Positions 1 through 5,238 of a stretch of 7,750 nt of DNA are shown here, one piece after another; the stretch's first letter is position 1; each line of letters starts with the position of its first letter. A model generated the notes under the pieces. It did not search any database and was not told the origin of the DNA. It was given only the letters and a program-made list of their open reading frames with translations. The stretch is from NCBI GenBank assembly GCA_964467315.1, contig CAYXSA010000150.1, positions 1 through 7,750 of the forward strand, written 5' to 3'. The position numbers and the translations under genes were made by a program. The DNA is from JAAFIM01 sp964467315 (GTDB taxonomy: Bacteria > Bacteroidota > Bacteroidia > Chitinophagales > Saprospiraceae).

Positions 1-55
1 AACCTGCGACCACACGCCCCCCAGACGTGTACTCTACCAACTGAGCTACATCCCG
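1..55 (-). tRNA. tRNA-Pro (anticodon GGG), 3' part beyond the window
   Basis: Read on the minus strand from position 55, the sequence folds as a tRNA. The acceptor 5' strand is CGGGATG, followed by T8 and A9. The D-arm is GCTC/GAGT with the loop AGTTGGTA. The anticodon stem CACGT/GCGTG (last pair a G-T wobble) encloses the loop CTGGGGG, so the anticodon is GGG (window 20-22), which reads proline codon CCC. The T-arm begins GCAGGTT and is cut by the window edge, so the T-loop and the 3' acceptor strand are not seen. Proline identity rests on the anticodon. Confidence 0.93.
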
Positions 56-74
56 TTCTTTTTCTTTGGTGCTG

Positions 75-105
75 CAAAGATATGTAGGCTTTTTCGACCC
101 TGCAA
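75..105 (-). promoter_or_regulatory. Bacteroidota-type promoter for tRNA-Pro
   Basis: On the minus strand there is TTG (105-103), a 20-nt spacer, then TATCTTTG (82-75). The second block is a perfect match to the Bacteroidota -7 consensus TAnnTTTG, and TTG at this distance fits the -33 element. Transcription would begin near position 68, about a dozen bases before the tRNA 5' end at 55, a normal short leader for a tRNA gene. It is the best promoter in the window because both boxes and the spacing agree. Confidence 0.6.
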
Positions 106-134
106 GCTTTTTGCAGTTTTTTTTGCAAAAAATC

Positions 135-1559
135 TTAGCCTTCGCCTTCTGTATCCGTTGCCATGCGCACGATTTTCGGGTGGAAGGTGGCGAGAATATC
201 GACCAAATCCGTCTGCGCGCGCATCACCTCTTGTATATCCTTGTACACAAAAGGCGCTTCGTCCAAGCCGCCGCCCATGAGCTCTACGCCATGCTCATGC
301 AGATGCGATTTCATCTGCGAGGAAGTAAAGCTTTCTACCGCCTTTCTACGCGACATCAGCCGACCTGCGCCATGCGATGCCGATTTCAGCGATTTTTCCT
401 CGCCTCTTCCACGCACGATAAAGGCAGGCGAAGCCATAGAGCCAGGTATAATACCCATTTCGCCCTTGTCGGCGGGGGTAGCGCCCTTGCGGTGCACAAT
501 CAATTCCTTACCGTTATGCTCTTCCTTCCAAGCGAAATTATGATGATTTTCGAGCATAAATACAGGCTGCGCGCTCAAATCCTTGGCAATGCGGCGATGT
601 ATATGATGATGATTAGCGCTTGCATAGTCGCCCGCCAAATTCATCGCCTCCCAGTACTCTGCGCCCTCCTCTTCTCCCAAGTCAAACCAAGCCAAATGCG
701 CCAATTCCTTCGGCAAATCGCGCTTTTTCATCGCCATCTTCGTATAATGGTCGGCTATGCGCGCCCCCGTACCGCGAGAACCCGAATGCGATAGCAAAGC
801 AAAGTACTGCCCCGCAGGCAAATTCCAAGCGTTTTTATCGTCTGCTATATCCAAAACGCCCATATCTACGAAGTGATTCCCCCCGCCCGAAGAACCTACT
901 TGCTGGTACGCCTTGTCTTTTAGCTGCCGCAAAATCTGGGTATTCTGCCAAGTATTTCGGTCAAAAAGCTCGTCTTCCCGCTGCTTATCGTCGAAAACAT
1001 CGAAACCAAAACGGGTATTATCGAGCAGCATTTTGCGCAGTCGCACGCGGTAGCGCTTTATATATTTTTGTACGTCCTCGCCCAAGTCGAACACGCTCAA
1101 ACACATACGGCAAGCAATATCTACGCCTACGCCGTACGGAATTACCGCATTTTCTGTCGCCAGTACGCCGCCTATCGGCAGCCCGTAACCGTAGTGCGCA
1201 TCGGGCATCAGCGCCCCTGATATCGTGATAGGCAGGGACATTGCGGCGCGCATCTGTTGCAAGGTATTATCGTCGATACCGCTCGCGCCATAGACCGCAA
1301 AATCGCGCTGCTGAAAATCATATTGAGGGCGCGCCTTCACCTCTTCGTCAATCATACGCAAGGCAAGCGGGCTCAAAATCGCATCTTCGCGGTAGGCGGC
1401 AGGGTTGTCTATCAGCGCACGCAAGACCGCCAACTGCTCTTCGGCGCTCTGGTGTTTGTAGCCCTTGCCGACGATTTGCATCGCCAAGCTGCGCAGCGTA
1501 TTATCCATATAACCCATTTCCAGCAGGTCTTTTCCGCGCAGTTTTTCTTTTTTGGACAT
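135..1559 (-). CDS. rtcB: RtcB family RNA ligase (3'-phosphate/5'-OH RNA ligase)
   Basis: A 474-residue RtcB homologue. The family joins RNA ends bearing 2',3'-cyclic phosphate or 3'-phosphate to 5'-OH ends, using GTP and Mn2+, in cytoplasmic tRNA and rRNA repair. Family motifs appear in order: GVGVDIACRM (143-152, with metal-binding Asp147 and Cys150), SSGGGNHF (223-230, His229), LSHSGSRGTG (256-265, His258), LENHHNF (336-342, His339), HRKGATPADKGEMGIIPGSM (356-375), and SASHGAGRLMSR (393-404), where His396 corresponds to the histidine that is guanylylated. LDEAPFVYKDI (432-442) is the usual C-terminal motif. All catalytic residues seem present and the length is normal. ATG at 1559 gives a plausible N-terminus. 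There is no Shine-Dalgarno site; a 7-bp tandem repeat lies immediately upstream. No archease or RtcA gene is in the window. The gene lies 296 bp downstream of ribH on the same strand and has no clear promoter of its own. Confidence 0.95.
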   Translation of the reverse strand: MSKKEKLRGKDLLEMGYMDNTLRSLAMQIVGKGYKHQSAEEQLAVLRALIDNPAAYREDAILSPLALRMIDEEVKARPQYDFQQRDFAVYGASGIDDNTLQQMRAAMSLPITISGALMPDAHYGYGLPIGGVLATENAVIPYGVGVDIACRMCLSVFDLGEDVQKYIKRYRVRLRKMLLDNTRFGFDVFDDKQREDELFDRNTWQNTQILRQLKDKAYQQVGSSGGGNHFVDMGVLDIADDKNAWNLPAGQYFALLSHSGSRGTGARIADHYTKMAMKKRDLPKELAHLAWFDLGEEEGAEYWEAMNLAGDYASANHHHIHRRIAKDLSAQPVFMLENHHNFAWKEEHNGKELIVHRKGATPADKGEMGIIPGSMASPAFIVRGRGEEKSLKSASHGAGRLMSRRKAVESFTSSQMKSHLHEHGVELMGGGLDEAPFVYKDIQEVMRAQTDLVDILATFHPKIVRMATDTEGEG

Positions 1560-1560
1560 G

Positions 1561-1595
1561 GTAGTGAGTAGTAAGTAGTAAGTAGTAAGTAGTAG
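1561..1595. repeat. Heptanucleotide tandem repeat at the rtcB start
   Basis: Five head-to-tail 7-bp units read on the plus strand as GTAGTGA, GTAGTAA, GTAGTAA, GTAGTAA, GTAGTAG. The array begins one base from the rtcB start codon and is followed by a run of T (1596-1605). In rtcB orientation the whole ribosome-binding region is therefore the pyrimidine-rich repeat TTACTAC. Confidence 0.95.
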
Positions 1596-1608
1596 TTTTT
1601 TTTTTGTT

Positions 1609-1793
1609 GGGCATCCGCCGCGCCGACCCCCACCGCTACGCGGTTGCCCCCTTGAAAGGGGGCGGGCGCGGCGGCGGTGCGCTCCCTATGGTCGCGTCTA
1701 CTTCGTAGTCGCTACGGGTTCGCTATTCGCTCATACCCGCGCTTTGCGCGGGTACTGCTTCGCTTTGCTCGCAGCCCTCCGCATCGCTATGCC
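1609..1793 (+). repeat. Hairpin-rich spacer; possible diverged copy (C) of the structured repeat family
   Basis: This fills most of the spacer between ribH and rtcB; I see no gene in it. CCGCCGCGCC (1615-1624) pairs perfectly with GGCGCGGCGG (1665-1674). Inside that stem are two hairpins: ACCGC/GCGGT (1632-1644) and GCCCCCT/AGGGGGC with a TGAA loop (1646-1663). Further on are CTAC/GTAG (1698-1708) and a strong 9-bp hairpin TACCCGCGC/GCGCGGGTA with a TTT loop (1734-1754). The ends GGCAT (1610-1614) and ATGCC (1789-1793) could pair. This resembles copies A and B: a short T-run, GGGC, a branched first stem, a second hairpin, then ATCxCT and a terminal complement. However, the central TCGGGCTAT block is not clearly conserved, so family membership is uncertain. 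The individual hairpins are certain. Confidence 0.45.
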
Positions 1794-1855
1794 ATGCAAA
1801 CAGCCTGCAAGCCCCCTACAACAACGCTACGAACAAAATAATTCCCTGCCCTTTT

Positions 1856-2527
1856 TTATGTGCCTGCGCCCATCGCTGCCAGCATTTGCAGGGCGGCGGC
1901 GGCGGCTTCTGTGCCTTTATTGCCGTGTTTGCCGCCTGCGCGGTCTTGAGCCTGCTCCAGCGTGTTGGGCGTGAGTACCCCAAAAATACAGGGCTTAAAA
2001 TAGCGCATCGACAGGGTTTGCAGGGCATTCGCTACCGAATGATTGATGTACTCATTATGAGAGGTTTCGCCCTTTATCACGCAGCCCAAACATATCACCG
2101 CATCGTAAATATGTAGAAAAGGCAATTTGCTAAATGGGGGCGCGATTTTGTCGGCGGTTTCAGCATCGACATTGCTGCTGGCGAGTTGCTGCCGCAGTGC
2201 ATCGCGGCGCTGCAATTCCTCATCGCGCTGCCGTAGATGCGTAGGCAACATGGTCGGATTTTTTTGATAAAACTCCTCCGATTTGCGGCTCTCTTCCAGC
2301 AGATAAGCCGCCAACTGCGGCAGCTCATAAGTGCCCGCCACTCGGAAAGACTGTATATTTTCTGCCTTTGCGCCATGCGCCAAAAGGGTACTTTGAGCGC
2401 CCTCGCATAGGGCTTCCGTAATATCTTTATTCCATTCCGCTACAACGATAGCAAAACGAAACCCCGCCCCATTCAATTCGGCGGATTGATGACTGTAGTC
2501 GGATAAATTTTTATGGCTGCTGCTCAT
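1856..2527 (-). CDS. ribH: 6,7-dimethyl-8-ribityllumazine synthase with an internal insertion
   Basis: Lumazine synthase condenses 5-amino-6-ribitylamino-uracil with 3,4-dihydroxy-2-butanone 4-phosphate, the penultimate step of riboflavin synthesis, in the cytoplasm. The family pattern is clear: FAIVVAEWNKDIT (25-37; Trp32 at the aromatic substrate-binding position), VAGTYELP (63-70), YDAVICLGCVIKGETSHNEY (141-160; His157 is the catalytic histidine), and NTLEQAQDRAGGKHGNKG (188-205; Arg196 at the phosphate-binding arginine). At 223 residues it is about 60 longer than usual. The excess is one block, roughly residues 82-138, between the second helix and the strand YDAVICLG. It is hydrophilic and rich in Glu, Gln and Arg (for example RQRDEELQRRDALRQQL), hence probably helical. 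ATG at 2527 puts the first strand about 24 residues in. A -7-like site lies 43 bp upstream. No other riboflavin gene is in the window. Confidence 0.95.
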   Translation of the reverse strand: MSSSHKNLSDYSHQSAELNGAGFRFAIVVAEWNKDITEALCEGAQSTLLAHGAKAENIQSFRVAGTYELPQLAAYLLEESRKSEEFYQKNPTMLPTHLRQRDEELQRRDALRQQLASSNVDAETADKIAPPFSKLPFLHIYDAVICLGCVIKGETSHNEYINHSVANALQTLSMRYFKPCIFGVLTPNTLEQAQDRAGGKHGNKGTEAAAAALQMLAAMGAGT

Positions 2528-2531
2528 GGGA

Positions 2532-2565
2532 ATGACGAATGACCTCTAATAATGATGACGAATGA
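2532..2565. repeat. Short degenerate heptamer repeats before ribH
   Basis: Two blocks, 2532-2543 and 2555-2565, each contain about one and a half to nearly two copies of ATGACGA (ATGACGAATGAC and ATGACGAATGA). They lie just upstream of the ribH start on its leader side. They look like small or decayed relatives of the heptanucleotide arrays at rtcB and after the receptor gene, although the unit sequence differs. Confidence 0.5.
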
Positions 2566-2569
2566 GCTG

Positions 2570-2577
2570 CAAAAATA
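2570..2577 (-). promoter_or_regulatory. Putative -7 element for ribH
   Basis: On the minus strand the octamer TATTTTTG matches the Bacteroidota -7 consensus TAnnTTTG. Transcription would start about 35-40 bases upstream of the ribH ATG. No convincing -33 TTG is found at 19-21 bp, so support comes from motif and position only. If used, copy B (2634-2772) would lie upstream of the transcript rather than in the leader. Confidence 0.35.
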
Positions 2578-2609
2578 GAAAAACAGCCCGATATGCCGCC
2601 CTTATTTTG

Positions 2610-2617
2610 TACTTTTG
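2610..2617 (+). promoter_or_regulatory. Putative -7 element facing ACMSD
   Basis: TACTTTTG on the plus strand, followed by CCGC, matches TAnnTTTG. It is the only such match found in the plus direction between ribH and ACMSD. Transcription from here would give ACMSD a leader of roughly 165-170 bases containing the complement of copy B. No matching -33 box is apparent. Confidence 0.35.
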
Positions 2618-2633
2618 CCGCAATGATAGAAAC

Positions 2634-2772
2634 GCGTGAGGGATAGAAATGTAGGCGCGTAGCGCCGCAATGAATAGCCCGACCGCCACGCATGTAGAGC
2701 CGTAGCATGGCACGCCGTGCTACGGCTCCGCCTGCGCCCCTTTGGCGCAGGCGATGCGCGGCGGGCACGCCC
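2634..2772 (-). repeat. Structured intergenic element, copy B
   Basis: Read on the minus strand it starts TTTGGGCGTGCC, has TCGGGCTAT in the middle (2682-2674), and ends CTATCCCTCACGC (2646-2634), the same three blocks in the same order as copy A. The terminal GCGTG and CACGC are complementary. The first stem pairs 2764-2754 with 2693-2683 (11 pairs; one is a G-U wobble in minus sense but an A-C mismatch in plus sense, which favours minus-sense RNA). It encloses two perfect 10-bp hairpins, CGCCTGCGCC/GGCGCAGGCG (2753-2729) and AGCCGTAGCA/TGCTACGGCT (2727-2698). After the central block is a GGCGC/GCGCC hairpin with a 3-base loop (2666-2654). I see no coding potential. It could be a non-coding RNA, a small mobile element that moves as a hairpin, or both. 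Confidence 0.8.
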
Positions 2773-2791
2773 AAAAAAAACAGCCCAAACT

Positions 2792-3802
2792 ATGCACAAA
2801 ATCGATATTCACACGCATATTCTGCCCCAACATATTCCCAACTTTCAGGAGCGTTTCGGCTACGGCGGCTTCATTCAGCTGCAGCACCATTGCGAAGGTT
2901 GTGCGCGCATGATGCGCGACGGGCAATTTTTCCGCGAAGTGCAGGCGAATTGCTGGGACGGCGGGCAGCGCGTCAAAGAATTTACGGCGCAAGGCGTAAC
3001 GCGGCAGGTGCTTTCGACCGTGCCGACCATGTTTAGCTATTGGGCGAAGGCGAAGGACTGCGCCGAAGTTGCCCGCTTCCTCAATGACCATATCGCGGAA
3101 GTCGTCGCCCAACTTCCCCAAAAATTTTGGGGTTTGGGCACTTTGCCCATGCAAGATACGGATTTAGCTATTCAAGAGCTGCGGCGTTGCAAGGAGGAAC
3201 TGGGTTTGGTCGGCGTGCAAATCGGCTCTAATGTCAATCAACTCAACTTAGGTGAGGCGCAATTTTATCCCATCTTTGAGGCGGCAGCAGATATGGGAAT
3301 GTCCGTATTTGTGCACCCTTGGGAGATGATGGGCGAGGCAGATATGCGCAAATACTGGCTGCCTTGGCTCGTCGGTATGCCTGCCGAGACAACCCGCGCT
3401 ATCTGCTCGCTTATCTTTTCGGGCACGCTCGAAAGGCTGCCCAACCTGCGCATCGCCTTTGCGCACGGCGGCGGCTCCTTTCCGTATACGGTGGGGCGTA
3501 TCGCGCACGGACACAAAGCCCGCCCCGACCTCTGCGCCCTCGACAATGAAAAAAGCCCCGCCGAGTATGTCGGTCGATTTTGGGTCGACTCGCTCACACA
3601 CGACGAGGCGGCTTTGCGTTTTCTCGTAGAGGCTTGGGGCGATGAACGCGTTTGCTTAGGTACGGATTATCCTTTTCCGCTGGGCGAAGACCATGCGGGC
3701 GAGCTGATTATCAACACCTACGCAGGAAACGAAGAGCGCCAACGCAATCTCCTCTATCGCTCTGCCCTCCAATGGCTGGGACTGGAGGAAGAGGCGCTGT
3801 AG
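2792..3802 (+). CDS. ACMSD: 2-amino-3-carboxymuconate-6-semialdehyde decarboxylase (ACMSD)
   Basis: A 336-residue amidohydrolase-superfamily decarboxylase, the same length as human ACMSD and alignable to it along its whole length. It converts 2-amino-3-carboxymuconate-6-semialdehyde, made from 3-hydroxyanthranilate, to 2-aminomuconate-6-semialdehyde. This diverts kynurenine-pathway carbon from quinolinate/NAD toward catabolism. Zinc ligands are visible: HTH (His7, His9), FVHPW (His175), FAHGGG (His225) and LGTDYPFPLG (Asp292). Arg48 and Arg236 match the two substrate-binding arginines known in the Pseudomonas enzyme. ALSTVP/MFSYWAK-type and KYWLPWLVGMPAETT motifs are typical. ATG at 2792 places HTH at residues 7-9 as in relatives. 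An in-frame ATG at 2717 would add 25 residues translated from the complement of repeat copy B, and is rejected. No 3-hydroxyanthranilate dioxygenase or kynureninase gene is nearby. The stop codon lies inside the first unit of the following repeat array. Confidence 0.93.
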   Translation: MHKIDIHTHILPQHIPNFQERFGYGGFIQLQHHCEGCARMMRDGQFFREVQANCWDGGQRVKEFTAQGVTRQVLSTVPTMFSYWAKAKDCAEVARFLNDHIAEVVAQLPQKFWGLGTLPMQDTDLAIQELRRCKEELGLVGVQIGSNVNQLNLGEAQFYPIFEAAADMGMSVFVHPWEMMGEADMRKYWLPWLVGMPAETTRAICSLIFSGTLERLPNLRIAFAHGGGSFPYTVGRIAHGHKARPDLCALDNEKSPAEYVGRFWVDSLTHDEAALRFLVEAWGDERVCLGTDYPFPLGEDHAGELIINTYAGNEERQRNLLYRSALQWLGLEEEAL

Positions 3803-4003
3803 GTACGATGTGCGCAAGCTGTAGGTATTGCGTCGCTCGCTATCGCTCGCGCCGCTGGTAGCAAGTATCATGTGCTCAAGCTGTAGGTATTGCGTCGCTC
3901 GCTATCGCTCGCGCCGCTGGTAGCAAGTACGATGCGCTCAAGCTGTAGGTATTGCGTCGCTCGCTATCGCTCGCGCCGCTGGTAGCAAGTACGATGCGCT
4001 CAA
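3796..4003 (+). repeat. 62-bp direct repeat array after ACMSD
   Basis: Three 62-bp units start at 3818, 3880 and 3942, each beginning GCTGTAGGTATTGCG. Units 2 and 3 look identical, and unit 1 differs at three bases near its 3' end. A 22-bp version at 3796-3817 looks like the same unit with its centre deleted, and it contains the ACMSD stop codon. The unit core (TCGCTCGCTATCGCTCGCG) is itself repetitive. There are no variable spacers. Confidence 0.95.
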
Positions 4004-4090
4004 GCTGTAGGTAGCAAGTATCACGTAGGTATTGAATTGAGCTGCATCAACATGATACTTGCTACCAGCGCTACGAACGAAGTGAGTAGC
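4004..4090. repeat. Centre of the array and inverted copy of the 62-bp unit
   Basis: At 4004 the unit restarts but is scrambled, with GCTGTAGGTA joined directly to GCAAGTATCA, then another GTAGGTATTG. From 4051 the orientation flips: CATGATACTTGCTACCAGCG (4051-4070) is the exact 20-bp complement of 3853-3872. The inverted copy has a different core that forms its own 7-bp hairpin, GCGCTAC/GTAGCGC (about 4068-4092), and ends in GTACCTAC, the complement of the unit's beginning. Confidence 0.85.
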
Positions 4091-4165
4091 GCAGTACCTA
4101 CGGCATAAGCACATCCGCAGTACCTACGGCATAAGCACATCCGCAGTACCTACGGCATTAGTACG
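4091..4165 (-). repeat. 26-bp tandem repeats, shortened inverted relatives of the 62-bp unit
   Basis: The units 4091-4116 and 4117-4142 are identical (starting GCAGTACCTACGG), and a third partial, diverged unit covers 4143-4165. Read on the minus strand the unit starts GTAGGTACTGCG and continues GATGTGCT, matching the two ends of the 62-bp unit with the centre missing. The third copy overlaps the last codons and the stop of the DUF4332 gene. Confidence 0.9.
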
Positions 4166-4562
4166 TTATACCAGGCTCCATTTCTTTGGCTTGGTCGATG
4201 AAGCTTTGTACTTGCTCGACGGTGGGTACGACGCGGGTCAATTTCTTTTGCTCGTTGACTTCTGCCATTTTAGCTTGGAGATTGTCGGCACGGCGGTGGC
4301 GGAGTTCTTTGATAGTATCTACGCCTGCAGCCTCCAAAAGTTCGGAGAATTGGGGGCCTACACCTTTGATGCGGCAGAGGTCTGCCATATTGAGCCAAGT
4401 CATGATGCGCTTGCCTTCGATGCCTGTTAGCTCTTGCAGCTCTTTGCGTCCTGCGGGAGTTTTGCCGCGCTCGAGCAGCTGCTCAATGGTCGTGATGCCT
4501 TGCGCGTTGAGTTTACCTGCATAAGCGGGTCCGATTCCTTCGAGTTCTTCTACTTTTGCCAT
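4158..4562 (-). CDS. DUF4332 family helix-hairpin-helix protein
   Basis: A 134-residue soluble protein with two helix-hairpin-helix-like motifs: LEGIGPAYAGKLNAQGITT (7-25) and IKGVGPQFSELLEAAGVDT (65-83). Between them is TGIEGKRIMTWLNMADL (46-62), and after them NLQAKMAEVNEQKKLTRVVP (94-113). This order and the C-terminal ITY are typical of DUF4332 proteins, whose biochemical role is not established. The motifs suggest DNA or protein binding, but that is inference. The length fits a complete stand-alone family member. ATG at 4562 is the natural start, a few residues before the first motif. The gene is convergent with ACMSD and divergent from the membrane protein gene at 4653. Its stop lies in the 26-bp repeat. 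Confidence 0.88.
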   Translation of the reverse strand: MAKVEELEGIGPAYAGKLNAQGITTIEQLLERGKTPAGRKELQELTGIEGKRIMTWLNMADLCRIKGVGPQFSELLEAAGVDTIKELRHRRADNLQAKMAEVNEQKKLTRVVPTVEQVQSFIDQAKEMEPGITY

Positions 4563-4614
4563 GATGATGGATACTGGTTTGAAAAGAGGTTATAGATATG
4601 CGTGTAAGACTGAA

Positions 4615-4622
4615 CAAAAATA
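4615..4622 (-). promoter_or_regulatory. Putative -7 element for the DUF4332 gene
   Basis: On the minus strand TATTTTTG, the same octamer as upstream of ribH, matches TAnnTTTG. It lies 53 bp before the ATG at 4562, giving a leader of about 45 bases. A -33 TTG at standard spacing is not evident. Confidence 0.35.
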
Positions 4623-4652
4623 AGCGAGTTTTTTAGAAAAATAGATATAATC

Positions 4653-5228
4653 ATGCGTTACTTCTGCATTTTTTTGCTGCTTTTTTTGGGTTTATGGGCA
4701 AGCAGCGAAGAGGCTGCAGCATCCAATGGCAGCAGCGACAGCAATGGCAAAGCCTCTTTGCAAAAAGTGGAGGCTATCGGCACTGTCTTTAGCCCTATTG
4801 AGCCTATAAAACCCGCGAAAGCCAAGCAGCGCAGGCAAAGGCTGCTAAATCCTACGCATTTGCTACGCAAGCAGGGCGGCAGCGATGGGGCGGCTTGGGG
4901 CGTATTCGTTTTGACGGGCTTGATAACGATTTTGCTCTCGTTTTTGCTGGGTTGGGGTTTGGTCAGCAGCTCGCTGGCTTTGATACTGATGGGCACTATC
5001 GGCATTGTCGTCGCCTTTTTGCTGGCGCTCTTGGGCTATGCCATCGTAGACGGCTGGCTGGCTTTGGCGCTTTTATATGCATCGATAGCTTTGGCTGTTT
5101 TGGCGCTGGGGCTGGGCTTTTTGATAGGCGGCATACAGGCTGCCCTGCTTTGGGCATGGATAGGGGGCACGGTCTGGCTGTTTTTATGGCTGCTGACGGG
5201 TTTATTGCTCTTTTTTACGAAAAGCTAA
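4653..5228 (+). CDS. Hypothetical multi-pass membrane protein
   Basis: A 191-residue protein that I do not recognise. It begins with a hydrophobic signal-like stretch (1-17), followed by a Ser/Ala/Asn-rich segment (18-35) and a basic linker containing KAKQRRQR (56-63). The remainder is very hydrophobic, with about four membrane segments near 81-102, 106-130, 135-158 and 163-188, rich in Gly, Leu and Ala. The end (LLLFFTKS) is short and cytoplasmic or periplasmic. A lipoprotein is unlikely: the only early cysteine, at residue 5, has no lipobox. The ATG at 4653 is followed at once by the signal-like segment, which supports it. Consistent coding-frame composition and the signal-plus-membrane layout suggest a real gene. 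Copy A begins 10 bp after its stop, and the receptor gene starts 149 bp downstream on the same strand, so co-transcription is possible. Confidence 0.75.
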   Translation: MRYFCIFLLLFLGLWASSEEAAASNGSSDSNGKASLQKVEAIGTVFSPIEPIKPAKAKQRRQRLLNPTHLLRKQGGSDGAAWGVFVLTGLITILLSFLLGWGLVSSSLALILMGTIGIVVAFLLALLGYAIVDGWLALALLYASIALAVLALGLGFLIGGIQAALLWAWIGGTVWLFLWLLTGLLLFFTKS

Positions 5229-5238
5229 CAGACAATTT

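Noticed and set aside
100..124. Intrinsic terminator: CTGCAA/TTGCAG hairpin followed by eight T
   Set aside because: The T-run follows on the plus strand, where no gene reads into it. For rtcB (minus strand) the hairpin is not followed by T's, and its arm overlaps the tRNA promoter -33 box. It may be chance.
1..1559. Functional linkage of tRNA-Pro with rtcB
   Set aside because: RtcB acts on broken tRNAs generally. The tRNA has its own promoter, so the adjacency is most likely incidental.
66..1571. Several plus-strand open frames opposite rtcB
   Set aside because: They lie antisense to a complete, motif-rich rtcB, have no recognisable domain, and their Arg/Ala/Ser-rich composition is that of shadow frames in GC-rich coding DNA.
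1412..1633. A 73-residue minus-strand frame running through the heptamer repeat into rtcB in another frame
   Set aside because: It is low complexity (YYLLLTTYY from the repeat), overlaps rtcB out of frame and has no family likeness.
2717..2791. 25-residue N-terminal extension of ACMSD from the in-frame ATG at 2717
   Set aside because: It would be translated from the complement of repeat copy B, is Arg/Ala-rich and unlike ACMSD. The ATG at 2792 gives the exact family N-terminus.
3796..4165. CRISPR array
   Set aside because: The 62-bp units are contiguous, with no unique spacers. They vary by internal deletion and change orientation, and no cas gene is present.
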